DNA of 64,000 nucleotides from Isoetes taiwanensis. Taxonomy: Eukaryota; Streptophyta; Lycopodiopsida; Isoetales; Isoetaceae. Location: assembly GCA_021234155.1 (NCBI GenBank), contig JAJEKV010000014.1, forward strand, positions 5,223,563 to 5,287,562, in the 5' to 3' direction. Every line of letters begins with the position of its first letter. Position 1 is the first letter of the stretch. The position numbers were made by a program, and so were the translations under genes. Below, piece after piece: positions 1 through 12,010 of this stretch. The notes under the pieces are model-generated. The model was not told the origin of the DNA. It saw only the letters and a list, made by a program, of their open reading frames with translations, and searched no databases.

Positions 1-776
1 TTGCCACCACATAAACCTGCTTCTGAAGAACCCGTTAAACTCTGCAAATTTCTTTCTCTTTTTTTTTTTTTTTTTTGAAGAACTGTGTCATCAATATATT
101 AAAAGAATGGTAATGTTACAAAGCAAGTGAGGAGGAAGGAGAACTGCCCCAAAGAGACAGCAATACCTCGACACTCCACAACAAACTCACAGAAAAACTG
201 CAACTCTACTGCTGTACAAACCGACCATCACCATCTACAACACCCAAGAAGTCCCGCCAAATGGCAAACTTCCGCTCTACTACTCCCCCGAACACCCGAA
301 AAGCTTTGAAATAGCTTGTACCGAAGTCGAGGAATCGAGAGGCCGCAGTCAGCCAATCCCCGAAAGATCCATAGCCGCCCGCCTAAATCAGCCACACCAA
401 CCAAGCCACGCCACGATGCAAGGCTTGCTGCCACAAGAGCGCCAAGCACCGGGATACACATGAAGCAAAGAATCTGGCGGCTAGTCAATCTCACCTCAAA
501 CAGAGCCTAACCCAATCCCGGGCAGCCCGCAAGTGAGGGCATAAAACCGCACAATGCTCCACGCCTCACGACAAAGGCCACAACAAGGGCGAGAGGGCTC
601 ACACCCGCCTAAACCGACTCACAAGGGCATTCACCCGATACGGCGGGTGCACCACCGCCACGTAAGCACCCTAACCTTCGTGGGGGAAGTGAGCTCCATG
701 TCCACGCCCAAACCGAAAGCACCATCGAGAATCCGGAAGCTGCAGAGACCACTTGCCTGAAGGGGGCAAAGCAGTG

Positions 777-1469
777 TCATGAATAGCCAAAGACCCTAAA
801 GAAGACCGCACAAAGCAAGAAGACACAACATCCGGATGAACCTTCCAAACCTCGCACCACCACATCATCCCGAGGGACTATAGGTATGTGTAGCGGAATA
901 CTCCCCGCCACGCTCCCGGATAGCCCCATCCAGCGCCCCTCCTCAGCGAAAATGAGCTCTAAAGAACTCCCACGGTTGGGCTGACCACCCCAATACCAAT
1001 CCTCCAAGGTGAGCACAGCAGCTCGCCTCCAACGGGCCTGCGTCCGAGCATGCATAGTGGCAGCCAAGGGCAAGTGCGCAGGGGGTAAAGGAACCCACAA
1101 GAAAGGAGAAGAGTGGTGATAAACTGAGGCATAATCTAGCTGGAAGAGCACACGCACATGATCCCAAGCCCGCACTCCTATGAGAAAGGGGATGCATGTG
1201 GGAAAAGGCCTGAGACCATACAACAAAGGCCTGGGCAACTCCACATGCACGATCGGCTTCCCAAACGCCACACAATGGCTAAGAGATCGCAACAACAGCC
1301 AAGACCAGAGAAGATGCTCCATCCTGCAGAATGTCCAAATAAACTTGGAGACCAACACCTTACCATGCAGCGCTAAATCCAGAATGGCCAAGCCCCCATC
1401 CTCCCTGGGGCGGAGACACTTCCACCAAGCCACTTTAACAACCGCCCCTTCATCATCCCCGCCCCACAC
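777..1469 (-). pseudogene. LINE-A C-terminal region after RT
   Basis: A 230-codon minus-strand frame starts with MWGGDDEGAVVKVAWWKC, followed by a GGLAILD block. This is the conserved 'W..C.P...GGL.I.D' segment that follows the RT domain in plant L1 LINEs. LINE-B has the matching block at 14,390-14,500 (GGGDEEGAFVKIAWWKCKRE) and LINE-C has its own version. Below position 777 the minus strand continues for about 700 bases as LINE tail and 3' UTR down to the T-run at 59-76, with no clear zf-RVT domain left. Nonsense shifts make it a remnant. Confidence 0.7.
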
Positions 1470-1490
1470 AAAATTTCGAACCCTCAGGAG

Positions 1491-3138
1491 CTAGCATCGC
1501 AGATGCTGTATACACATGAGTGCTACAAAGTACTGACTTGGCAATAGTGATCCTACCTGCCATGGACAACTTGCTACCCTTCCACCAATTGAGGTGTTTC
1601 TGCAACCCCTGCAAAATCTCATCCCACACCCTCCCATGGAAATATCCCCTCCAAATGGAATACCCAACAGCTTAGTACACACATTACCTGGAAGCACCTT
1701 CCAAGGGAATAGAGCCAAACAAGGGGGAGGCGGAGTCAGCTGGGCCTAATGCGGAGCACTTACCCCAATTCAGAAGAATGGCCAAGGAGAAAGTATCCAA
1801 CAAACCCTTCACATTCCGCAAATTCCTCTCTTCTGCCACCAAGAAGAGGAAAGTGTCATCGGCAAACTGGTTAATAATCTGTTGGCTACCATCCTGCATC
1901 CGAAGCTCATCCACCACTCCCTCCTCCACTGCAGCCAAAAACAACAATCGGTGACAAAGGCCTCCGCCACAATCATAAACAAAAACGGCGCCAAAGGGCA
2001 CCCCTGATGCACCCCTCTGCCTAAGGAAAAAAAGCGAGGGTTTCACCTCGCACACCACCAGAGTCTCCGGCTGACGACCTATGCAGACTTCATGATCGTT
2101 TCTCAGAAGCGTGGACCACGCCCAACGCTTAACATCATGGCGACAAAGAACTCCCAACGGACACTATCGTAAGCTTTGGCAAAGTCAAGCTTAAGATAGG
2201 CAATGCCTTGCCCTCGCTCTTCGGCCCAATAAAGGCCCCTCATAAGCCGGCGGCAACATTAGTCAAAATGTTCCTCCAACCCCGACTGCACCTTACTAAT
2301 GGAAGAAGTCAACACCGGCTTCAACTTCTCTGCCAGGGCTTTCGCAATAATCTTATACACAGAGGACAACAAGGAGATAGGCCTCCAATCATTAATAGTA
2401 GAAGGCTGCTTAACCTTAGGAATCAAGGAAATGCATGTGGTATTCAAGATCCTATCCATTTGAGAAGACTCCAAAGAACTCAAGGTACACCTGGTACACC
2501 GACTCACCAGCCCACTCCCAATAAGTCTGAAAGAACTCCACAGGGATGCCATCCAGCCCAGGACATTTATCCTTGGCCATGCACATACATGCCGCCGCTA
2601 AATCCTCTCTGGAGAGCTCCTGCTCCAAGCTCTCACGCTGGTGAGGCAGAATAGATGGCTTAACAGCCCCCAAAACAAGCTCCTGCATCTCCTGCTCATA
2701 GGGAAGAGTGCGCTGTGCGAAAAACCCTGAGAAATGGGCATGCACATACCTCTGCAAATCAGCGGGATCCTCCAAAGTCCGGCCATCAGGCAAAGCAAGG
2801 GACGCCATAGATGCTGCATATCGCCGCTGCCTAGCTGCTCTGAAGAACACCGACGAACTTGTGTCCCCCTCCTTCAACCAGGTAAGGGCTGCCTTCACAC
2901 GTGCCTCCCGCACTTTAACCTGCTCCAGAGCAACAATACGCTGCAACACTGCATTCTCCCTAATGCCATCAGAAGGCTGCGCCCGAATCCTCTCCAACTC
3001 CTGATAGAGACCATGCAACTCCTGCCGCTCCTGCTGCACACGCTGCCTACCAAAGACCTTGGCAAAACGCTTCACCCTGGCCAAGGCAGTCACCATACCA
3101 GACATACCCTTCAGAGATGAAAAGGTATCAAGCCACAA
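1491..3138 (-). pseudogene. LINE-A reverse transcriptase (broken)
   Basis: The minus-strand frame 2452-3138 gives the pre-RT region with a GLDGIPVEFFQ block. Frame 2259-2552 gives SLIPKVKQPSTINDWRPISL. The sequence near 2130-2200 reads LDFAKAYDSVRWEFF, RT motif A with a catalytic Asp. Frame 1684-2157 holds FADDTFLF, motif C with both catalytic Asp residues. Frame 1491-1718 continues the thumb. Each block is a standard plant L1 RT motif. At least three frame changes separate them, so no full protein can be made from this copy. Confidence 0.82.
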
Positions 3139-3946
3139 CTCTTGGCACTTGGCCGAAAATCCGCATCACGCCGTAGGCGGGTGTTCAAACGGAACACCGC
3201 CCTAGAGGGCCGAGAGGCAATCGCGACCCCGACCGACAAAACCCGAGGGTAATGATCAGAAATGGAGGTAGACAATGTTACTCCGGGCGCAAGAGGGCAC
3301 ACCATCCGGTCGCATGGGGAAGCATAACACCGGTCATGCCTAGCATACGCCCGACCCGCACCAATCTGCCTATTACAATAGGTGAAAGACAAGTCCCCAG
3401 GGACCTCAACCAAGGCCAAATCCTGCAACAAACGAGACCACTGGTCCCTCTCAAACCCATGCACAACCTGGGTTCCCGGAACCAGAGCGATCCTCTACTC
3501 GCTCTACCATATTGAAGTCCCCTAACAACAACCAAGCGACCTGCAACCCACCAAGGGCTCGCAACTTATTCAATCAGGGCCCATAAAGCACCCCGCTGAG
3601 AAGGCTGATTAGGGGCATAAACATTAACAATCCCCCACTCTTGCCCTCCCTCCAACCACTTAATTATTGCCCACCGACCAAACCTGTCTACTGCAGAGTA
3701 TGTGACCTGCACATCCATCCTCCAAGCAATAAGAGTACCCCCACTAGTCCGCCCAGAAGAAGAAGCAATAGAGGCAAACTGCCTACCAACCATATTCATG
3801 AGCCTAGACATATCACCCCTGTGACACTTATGCTCCTGAATGCAAACAATATCGGGGGCGCAATCAAGTGCCAAAGAAACACGGGCCCTCTTACTACTAG
3901 AGGACCGCACCCCCCGCACATTCCAACTAAGGGTCGACCTATTCAT
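3111..3946 (-). pseudogene. LINE-A endonuclease domain (two frames)
   Basis: Minus-strand frames 3566-3946 and 3111-3464 together read as an exonuclease/endonuclease/phosphatase-fold LINE endonuclease. The first begins with the WNVRG motif and contains the IVCIQEHK motif with the catalytic Glu, then GGTLIAW and NVYAPN blocks. The second carries the SDHYP motif near the end of the domain (Ser-Asp-His). In LINEs this enzyme nicks the target for target-primed reverse transcription. The junction between the frames (about 3465-3565) is frameshifted, and the GDFN block present in the second copy (5711-6741) is out of frame here. The domain is readable but not functional as written. Confidence 0.8.
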
Positions 3947-4370
3947 CCCGGAGGAGAAGTGTCCAGCCCCACATGCCTACCCACCCACAGAGTCATCATC
4001 TAGAGCCAGAGGATTAATCACAGCAATATGACCCACAGCCGCTCTACGTGAGTTTCCACTTCCAACACGTGTTGGAAGTCCCCCAGGCACCTCCACAGAG
4101 TCATGGGCCGCACTAGTCTCTACCTCCACCTGGGCTGCTCCAGGCGGCCAGTAGCAAGCCTGCCCCGGCCTCGTCCCACACCACCTCTCCCAACCACACC
4201 ACCTCGTCCAACTCCACTCACTGCACCACGGAGTCCTCTGTCTGCTGCCTCAGGAACAGAGGAATCCCGGACCCCTGCATAAGCACCCGCAACCCCTACC
4301 ACATCACAACCACCAGCAGGATCATCCAGCAACCTTTCTTTTTTCTCTCGCTTCATTACTCTATATAATG

Positions 4371-5690
4371 AAGGAAAAGAATGATGGCTTCGACCGGAAA
4401 ATCTCTTTGAGATACGAAGTGGATAAGTCCATATTGGTAATAAAGCAACTGTAAGAAACAATTCAAGAGCTCGAAAGGGCAAACGTTGGGCTCCAGTATA
4501 GGTTAAAGAATTTGAAGAAGACACCTCTTGAACAAGGTGTGTTTATAGCACTAGTAAAGGCCAATCAAGATGTGGCAAAACTAAAAGCAATCTTGGTTAC
4601 GGAGTAAGGAACTTAGTGACAAATAGGGAGATAGGACACATGATTCATCAGCCTTACAACTCCGCTCTCAAGAAGATGGTATTGGAAATGGTATCAGGAG
4701 AGAGATACAAGAAGCTCAAAGCGACAGATATCCAAACTGTTTGTGAGGATGTAGACATCAGTAGGCTTGGTTATCGTTCTCTATTCAAGCCGTTCCATGA
4801 AGCATTGAAAAGAATGGGCACAAGAAAAGTGTTTGCTTCACGCCCTCAAATTGTTGAGAATACAAGGGTTACTAGAACAAAGATGGTGTATCTCATACTA
4901 GGAGAGATGCACCATGTTGGATGTGCTGGACTTGCCATAGCTATAAAGGACAAGAATGGCAAGGATTGTTGTCATATAGTTGGGATGAATGAACACAATA
5001 ATCTTTGGGTTGGTCTAGATAGCCTATTACAATCCCTTGTCAAATATTATGACTTAATAGTTGAAGAAACTAATGGTGAGTATAAAGCTTGCATAAAACC
5101 GGACGAAATGGAACTTACAAAGTTTGAGAAATATGAGAGGGTATCCATTGTCATCATGAATAGTGCGATTGTGAAATTGCACATGCTAAATCAAAGAGCA
5201 ATAAGAATAAGAAGAAATATGTAGAGGATACAAATGCGGAGAAGAAGGCTAAAGAGAAATAGTCATCATATCAATTTGAAGATGATATTTGGTGGTTAGG
5301 CCTCTTTAAAGTTCAGAAAGAGACCCACGAGGTACTCAAATGGATGTTCAATCAAACTGACATCCCGAGCATAATATCTAGATTTGAGGGAGGGAAAGAA
5401 TTGCAAATAGATCAATATGAATTTTACAAAGTAGTTGTTTACTTGGCCTCAGATTTAAAAAATTGAAAAAGCAATATGAAACATGAGTGGTGGAGGACAA
5501 GGAAGTCATGCAAAAGTTGTCTATATTACAACCACGCAAGGAAATCAAGTACTGGAAGGACGGTCTCAACCTTGTCCCTCAACCAAGCAAATCCTCCATT
5601 AGAGAGAGTCAATATCTGCACTTTGCACGGTTTTGTTAGAATCATCGATAAGATGATATTCTTGAGCTGCAGATTTATGTGAAACATTTC
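4371..5690 (+). pseudogene. Unidentified broken coding remnant between two LINE-A fragments
   Basis: From the ATG at 4371 the frame reads a charged, coiled-coil-like segment broken by a TAA after about 28 codons. It then passes two further stops near 4605, followed by a 202-codon frame (4616-5224). That frame continues past its stop, by homology-like composition, through about 5460 (SYQFEDDIWWLGLFKVQKE block). The 4616-5224 frame is Lys- and Glu-rich, with one Cys/His cluster (EMHHVGCAGLAIAIKDKNG). I do not recognise a family. Its base composition is much more AT-rich than the flanking LINE-A pieces, so it is a separate insertion or older host sequence. It could be part of a transposon gene or a decayed host gene. 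Confidence 0.4.
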
Positions 5691-5710
5691 AGACAAGAAA
5701 AGAAAAACCT

Positions 5711-6741
5711 CAACCAAGGCCACATCCTGCAACAAACGAGACCACTGGTCCCTCTCAAACCCATGCACAACCTGGGTTCCAGAACCAGAGCGATCCTCTA
5801 CTCGCTCTACCATATTGAAGTCCCCTAACAACAACCAAGCGACCTGCAACCCACCAAGGGCTCGCAACTTATTCCGAACTGTGGCCCATAAAGCATCCCG
5901 CTGAGAAGGCTGATTAGGGGCATAAACATTAACAATCCCCCACTCTTGCCCTCCCTCCAACCACTTAATTATTGCCCATCGACCAAACCTGTCTGCTGCA
6001 GAGTATGTGACCTGCACATCCATCCTCCAAGCAATAAGAGTACCCCCACTAGTCCGCCCAGAAGAAGAAGCAATAGAGGCAAACTGCCTACCAACCATAT
6101 TCATGAGCCTAGACATATCACCCCTGTGACACTTATGCTCCCGAATGCAAACAATATCGAGGGCATAACTGCCGAAGTGCCAAAGAAACACGGGCCCTCT
6201 TACTACTAGAGGACCGCACCCACATTCCAACTAAGGATCGACCTATTCATCCCGGGAGGAGAAGTGTCCAGCCCCACATGCCTACCCACCGTGCCATCAT
6301 CCCACTCCACGAGTCATCATCTAGAGCCGAGGATTAATCACAACAATATGACCCACAAAAGCTCTCGTGAGTTTCCACTTCCAACACGTGTTGGAAGTCC
6401 CCGTGCACACCTCCCGCGAGTCATGGGCGCACTAGTCTCTACCTCCACTGGCTGCTCCAGCCACCTCATGCTCGGCACATACCGCTCTGGGACATCCTCA
6501 CCGGGATCACCGGCCCCTCCCACCCACGTCCTCTCGGACCTAGCCACAACCAAATCATCTGAGCCCCTCCCCCGAGCCACCACGTCCTCTAGCCCGCCAT
6601 CCAATGGGGGGCCGGCCAAGCAAGCAGCTTGCCCCGGCCTCGTCCCACACCACCTCTCCCAACCACACCACCTCGTCCAACTCCACTCACTGCACCACAG
6701 AGTCCTCTGTCTGCTGCCTCAGGAACAGAGGAATCCCGGAA
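5711..6741 (-). mobile_element. LINE-A second fragment: endonuclease part only
   Basis: This segment is a direct repeat of about 3413-4280, in the same minus orientation. A minus-strand frame (5526-6230, LINE part above 5711) runs in one piece through the IVCIREHK, GGTLIAW, NVYAPN and LLGDFNMVERV motifs of the LINE endonuclease. That frame is better preserved here than in the first copy. It is cut off at about 5711 before the reverse transcriptase and has no poly(A) tail. The upper half (6240-6741) matches the GC-rich ORF1-end region of the first copy. Many differences between the two copies fall at CAG/CTG triplets, for example CCAGAGG against CCGAGG. Confidence 0.8.
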
Positions 6742-6981
6742 AAAAAAATGATGGTTTTTTGCCATTCAACGGATCCAAGGGATATAAATTGCAGCACAAA
6801 CTGGGCATTCCTTACCAAACTGCCCTCTCTTTCCACATTTAATGCATGGTCTATACCAACAATAATCAGAGGAGTGAGTATCTCTTTGGCAATGCGCACA
6901 AGGTGGATAGATCTTCTTCTCAGATCTTGAAGTTGTTTTATGACCTTTGAGATCTTAGCTTTGACATCAGGTCTAGGACTA

Positions 6982-7780
6982 GGGCAAAAGTATGCTGGTG
7001 GGGTGCAAAAGCACGCGTCCGGACGCATGCTTTTAGCACCCCTGCTTCCTGCTTTTTTTTCGGTGCTGGTGGGTTCGTTTTTTTACACCCTTCATTTGTT
7101 AAGAGGATTGTTCAGCCAATTAGTTGCTCAATCCATCCGAACTTTTCATAAAACTTATCCACCAAGGTAGGATTGTCATTTCGACCATATTCAGCTTAAA
7201 AGTCCCATCTAATTTTGCTTAAATTGGGCTGACTTAAGAGATTTCTCACTGTTTTACAAAAAACCTGTTGCAAGAATGGTTTTTCTTTATTTTTTCACTC
7301 AATATCCCAAATTAGGTTTTGAAATTTTGCATGTAGGATATGGGTGCATGGCCGATTATGAAAATCTGAAAAGCTCCAGCTGATTTAGCTTAATTTGGGC
7401 TGAATTAAAAAATTCTTCACTGTACCAAAACTGCTGCAGAAATGGGTTTTCTCTAATTGCTCACACAATATCCCAAATTAGGTTCTGAAATTTTGCACGT
7501 AGGATATGGGTGCATGGCCGATTATGAAAATATGAAAAGCCCCATCTGATTTAGCTTAATTTTGGCTGAATTAAAAAATTTTGTTCTGTTTTACCAAAAT
7601 TGCTGCAGAAATTAGTTTTCTCTAATTGCTCACTCAATATCCCAAATTAGGCCCTGAAATTTTGCATGTATGATCGAATTGCATGGCCGATTATGAAAAA
7701 CAAAAAAAAAAGTGCTGGAAAGTGCTGGGTGCTGGGTGCTGCGTCACCTTTATTTGTACTCCACCAGCATACCTTTGCCC
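6982..7780. mobile_element. 799-bp non-autonomous TIR element inserted in gag
   Basis: The left end begins GGGCAAAAGTATGCTGG. The right end is its inverted complement (GGGCAAAGGTATGCTGG read from the minus strand). The inverted repeats match at 25 of 28 positions. The flanking ACTA at 6978-6981 and 7781-7784 is a 4-bp target duplication, supported by the restored gag frame when one copy is removed. The interior has no coding capacity. It holds a subterminal near-palindrome (about 6999-7040) and three tandem copies of a ~167-bp AT-rich unit. The superfamily is unclear: the length suits a MITE, but a 4-bp duplication does not fit hAT (8), Mutator (9) or Harbinger (3). Confidence 0.75.
7185..7700. 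repeat. ~167-bp tandem repeat, three copies, inside the TIR element
   Basis: The phrase GCCGATTATGAAAA recurs at about 7351, 7517 and 7686, giving a unit of 166-169 bp. Each unit also contains CCCAAATTAGG and the TTTAGCTTAATTT phrase. The copies differ by scattered substitutions, so the array is not very recent. Confidence 0.8.
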
Positions 7781-8445
7781 ACTAGCTGAATCCTCCACTT
7801 TTGGCTTCTTCTTTGCCTTTTGAATAGCATAAACTGGTACTGGACCAGGGCCCATGTATTCTGGCTCATAATCTGGAAAGAAAGGATCATTAGACATGTG
7901 TACATCATCAGGAAGATAAGAGGAAACGTTGGCAATCTCAATAGCTTTGGTGAAATCTTTGTGTATAGTATCAAAGCCTTATTGTTTTTGCAGCTTGTAC
8001 ATTTTCCTATAAACTCTAGACCTACTGCTCAGCCCTCTTATAAAACATGCCACAAGGTGTAAGGTATGACTTGGAACTTGGTTGTTTTGGCATTTAGTCA
8101 AATACATATGAAATCTTCAACGTATTGATGAACAGTCTCTCCCAGTTTGATGCTAAAATATTGTAATTCAAAAACCAAATCCTGAGGTTCAATGAGTTTA
8201 TCAAACCTCTCCAGAAATTGTTTCTCAATTTCTTCCCAAGTGCTCACTCCTGTGCTGACAACATATTCAAGCCAAGCCCTTACCTCATCATTTTTGAAGC
8301 ACTTCTTGAATTCTGAGAATTTGCTCTCTAGCCAAATGCGCTTCATGTGAGCTGATTGTCCGTACAAGTATAGTCCTTGAAATTTGCAACAAGCATATGG
8401 AAATTGAAAAGTCAATTCGCCCACAATCATGCTTTTATACATTAT

Positions 8446-9230
8446 GCAAATTAAAATTTAGAATTGTAGAGGGCAGGAAGCATGTACTGGGATCTAACAG
8501 AGGTCTTGGATTATGTACTTAAGGCGCATCACCTCTAAATGAAAATGGGATATAACGCTTAAACCTACAAATTCAAATTTTAAATTGTAAAGGGCGGGAA
8601 ACTTGTATCGACAATGGCCTTGAAATGAAATTGGCGCAAGATGAAAATGGAAGTACGAGCACACTTGGTACATTTGACGAACCAAAACAGAGCGGCATAT
8701 CAGAACATATACTGTCATCACTGGCCAGTATGCTTTAATGCACGTGGCTTTTTAGAGCGCCACGTGTTTTATTTGTTTGTTTGATAGCCAGCACAAATAA
8801 ATACACATCGCGCCATTAATGCGCGATCCACCTTCCCCTCCCTCCCTCCCCCTCCACATTTCGGGGGAATACTCCAACTAAATCTGTAATTATGAGAGTT
8901 TGGTATCTCACATGGCATGGAGAAAAGGGAGTGGAAATATGACGTGGAATGGGTGCTAGAGGCTGTTATGAGATCCCGAATCTGCCTAATGATAGTAGCA
9001 AATGGGCAGATTGTTGTCAAAATGAGCTTTTGCGCGTTAGATAATAGGAAAAAACAAAAAACAAAATTGATATTGAGGCAGACTCTAGCAACATGAATGT
9101 GACAAAATGAAAAAAGGCATCAAGCTCTTCTCTGGGTAGCTCTCATGACATTGAGTTGCAGTCAAGAGAAAAATAAACAGGGATGTGTGGGGAACCCAGT
9201 TTACAAGTAACTGTTATCATGAATCACAAA
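8446..9230. other. Intergenic, no gene seen
   Basis: This stretch carries no convincing coding frame or transposon end. It has one short internal duplication: the phrase TTTAAATTGTAAAGGGCGGGA near 8580 resembles TTTAGAATTGTAGAGGGCAGG near 8460. There is also a run of CCTCCCTCCCTCCC-type sequence near 8835-8855. Confidence 0.5.
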
Positions 9231-10624
9231 ATTGTGAGCTAGAATATTAGAGGGGTAAAATCCTTTGAGTTTAAGAGCAAGAGACTATCAGTAGCTATAA
9301 AGAGAATGAAACTCGGAAAACTCGAACATCCAACAAAGAACATGCGGTAATATCATTTTTAAATTAAAATAGGCATTTACTCATCTCTCAATTTTCATGT
9401 AGTTTGTTAAAAAACTGAAGTACCTATGGATTATCAAAATTAGGAACCCAGTTGGGTCCTTTATAGAATGTCCAAAAATAGCCTTCTACTCATCATTTCT
9501 TATCCATAATATTTGGAATGAAACATAAATTTCAAGGTAACATTAATTTTTATTAAAGGTTAATTCTAGGTATAATTCATTTTTCAAGCTTCGTGTGATT
9601 TCTTCAAAAGATGAAGTAGCTATGAATATTCAAAAATTGAGCCCTCGCAGGACCAAATCAGGTCCTTGTAATATTTCTAGAAACTAGACTTCTAGGAATT
9701 ATTTCTCAATAGTCACACCATTATTGCTTCTGGAAATACTTTTGAAACATCAGTCTCTCATGTTTTATAATATATAAGAATAATAATTCCTAAGAAAATT
9801 CTTATTTGCAAAATAAAGAGCGAAATGATAAGTAGTTCGAGAAAAAACATGACACCCTTATATTTGACTCTATTATACTCCTAGTAATGGAGGCTCTATG
9901 TATTTTATAAATTATTTCCTGTAAATATACATATAGACAAATACAATAGTCAAAGGGTGTGGTCAGATTCTCCACCTTAATGCAAAAGTAGAATTTTAAA
10001 ACCTTATGTTGGAATAGCTTCTGTGAAGGAAACGTCTAGTGCAAGCACATTGATAGCATGGAAAAATACTACCAAGGTGGACGCATCAATGATAGATAGA
10101 TTTGGACGTTGATCTATGATAGTACTGGCAGCAAAACAACAGAGAATGGGAGATTGTAAATGTATGTGCCCATAACAATCCTAGAGCATTATGGGCAACT
10201 CTCAGACACAAAATAAAGAGATTTGGTGATCACATAGCGTGGATGATGCTAGGTAACTTTAACATGGTCGAGGCAGCTGATGATAGACGAAGGGCAACGT
10301 CTGAAATTGTGAGTGATTTTGAGAAAATACAATGCTGTAGCTGTTGAATGAATGTGGATTTGTTGAGCTAAATGGGGATAAGAGATTCACATAATGCAAC
10401 GGGTGGGTAGGACAAGGGCAGAGGTTACACAAGACATGATAGGAGCTATGGGAATCACATAGCCCTTATCTAGTCCCCAATCTCTGCAGATCAAATATGG
10501 TTGAGAACGCAATATTTGACCATAATTCCCAAGTAGTATCAGGCCAAGAAGCTAGTAAAATAGCTTTAAAAATAGTTTTCAACCTAAACATTAGATTTCT
10601 GAAGGATCCTACATTTGAAAATAG

Positions 10625-10741
10625 AGGCAAGGTTGGTGGGTGGGTGCAAGTCCCACCAACCTTGCCTTCAAACAAACAAACAAACAAACAAACAAACAAA
10701 CAAACAAACAAACAAACAAACAAACAAACAAAAAAAAAAAA
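10625..10741. repeat. 16-bp perfect inverted repeat followed by (CAAA)n and an A-run
   Basis: Arms 10,625-10,640 (AGGCAAGGTTGGTGGG) and 10,652-10,667 (its exact complement) flank an 11-base loop. They are followed at once by about 15 CAAA units (10,669-10,730) and an A-run ending at 10,741. It interrupts the LINE-B frame between its endonuclease and RT. A hairpin plus simple-repeat tail resembles a short retroposed insert, but no target duplication was identified. Open frames across it are artefacts of the tetranucleotide repeat. Confidence 0.8.
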
Positions 10742-11326
10742 GATGCAAAGAGTTATGGCAAGCTGCCTTCATATGTAATTCGAGTGTGAAAGCTCTCATA
10801 ATTTCATTAGCGATATAATATAAAAAAGTTGCAAAGTTATGCGACAGATCAAAAGTACAAGAGGAGAGGGGACAGGTTGTATGCACTATTAGTTTCGTTG
10901 AAGACAAGGGAGGCCAATGATGGAGCAGAAGAGAAAACATTACTCGACCAAATTAAAATAAGGAGAAAATTCAGGTTATAGAGAACAGAAATAAAGCTGG
11001 TTTAACATGGCTTAAGCAGGCAGATAAATGCTCAAGATTATTCTTTAAGGCTGCAAAGCAAAATGAACGGTCAACGTCCTGATCTAATATTATATTAGAA
11101 GATGGGCAATTTTGAGGAGTTCAGAAGACTTGAAAGGGTTCCTACATGACTATTTTAAAAAATCATTCGAAGAAAAAATGATACCCTATCAAGAAGTATT
11201 CGAGGAGTTAGTCACATCAAAGGTACAACTAATCATAGGACATGAACAACAATAAGTGTTGAGTCAATATCTGTCAATAGATGACTTGCATGAAGCATTC
11301 CTTTTGACAAAGGAAAATGTGAAGGA

Positions 11327-12010
11327 ATGGATGGAATACGAATAGAATTCTTTCAAAGTTATTGGGAGTGGACAAAAGAAGGCATTCTTTTATTAGCCTA
11401 TAAAGATTTTGCACAAGTCAATAACCTGGACGCAAAACTTAATATAGGTTGGATTTCCTTGATCACAAAGACTAAAGATCCAGGCACTATAAATGATTGG
11501 CGTCCCGTCACCCTCTTGTCCATGTTCTACAAAATCAGCAAAGGCGTTGGCAGAAAAGATAAAGCCCATACTGACAGAGAAGATCTCTTGTGTGCAACCC
11601 AAATTTCTTCCTGGGAGGAGCATTCTAAATAATGTAGCAGCACCATTCGAAGGATTGTATTGGGCTAGAAAAACATAATAAAAAGTGGCTTACATCAAGC
11701 TTGACTGCTATATCTGTTGCATGTCACTCGATATATCTTGCCAATGAATCGATGAGTGAGATCTACTGGCAAAACCACAATGGAAAAAGCATATGATAGT
11801 ATTATATGGAGCTTCTTGGATAAAATAATGTTACACCTAGGATGTGGTGAAGCTTTCACTAACGATGTTAAGAAGCTATTATACTCTGCACGCACATCAG
11901 TTCTACTCCATGGTGAGTCCTCCTCTATTTTTGATATTAAAAGAGGAATTAGGCAAGGATACCTGCTGGCGCCTTTTCCAGTTCATATAGCTACAGAAGC
12001 ATTTTCATAA
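11327..12010 (+). pseudogene. LINE-B reverse transcriptase, first half
   Basis: Two plus-strand frames (11,327-11,632 and 11,756-12,010) give RT motifs 0 to B: GIRIEFFQ, SLITKTKDPGTINDWRPVTL, KIKPILTEKISCVQ, EKAYDSIIWSFLDKI (catalytic Asp) and GIRQGYLLAP. The frames are separated by a shift near 11,600 and a stretch of unrelated-looking sequence at 11,680-11,755. The catalytic YADD box expected next lies about 2 kb downstream, beyond the nested insertion, and is itself mutated (YVHD at about 13,998). Confidence 0.75.

Larger units (their letters stand above)
59..4280 (-). mobile_element. LINE-A: degenerate L1-type non-LTR retrotransposon
   Basis: The element reads on the minus strand. A T-run at 59-76 is its poly(A) tail. 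From 3' to 5' of the plus strand one meets the C-terminal RT-associated region (777-1469), reverse transcriptase (about 1490-2550), a linker (2452-3138) and an AP-type endonuclease (3111-3946). Upstream (4100-4280) is a Gly/Arg-rich stretch that may be the end of ORF1. The domain order EN-RT-zf-RVT is that of plant L1 LINEs. The coding frame is broken by several shifts, so it is inactive. The 5' end is not defined; homology with the second copy (5711-6741) stops near 4280. A 5'-truncated relative lies at 37,010-37,375 on the plus strand. No target duplication was found. Confidence 0.85.
6770..8445 (-). pseudogene. Ty3/Gypsy-type gag remnant, split by a TIR element
   Basis: On the minus strand, 8098-8442 reads a Retrotrans_gag domain with the RAWLEYVV, TWEEIEKQFLERF and ELQYFSIK blocks. 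About 7790-7897 continues with an acidic/Pro-rich linker (FFPDYEPEYMGPGP) and a Lys-rich segment. On the far side of the inserted element, about 6770-6975 reads two zinc knuckles, CAHCQRDTHSSDYC and CIKCGKRGQFGKEC. The gag domain packages retroelement RNA and the knuckles bind nucleic acid. Removing the element at 6982-7780 plus one copy of its 4-bp duplication joins the two parts in one frame. No protease or polymerase follows, and no LTRs were seen. Confidence 0.75.

Noticed and set aside
10466-10940. Open frames of repeated Cys-Leu-Phe-Val or Lys-Gln-Thr-Asn units
   Set aside because: They are direct translations of the (CAAA)n repeat on both strands.
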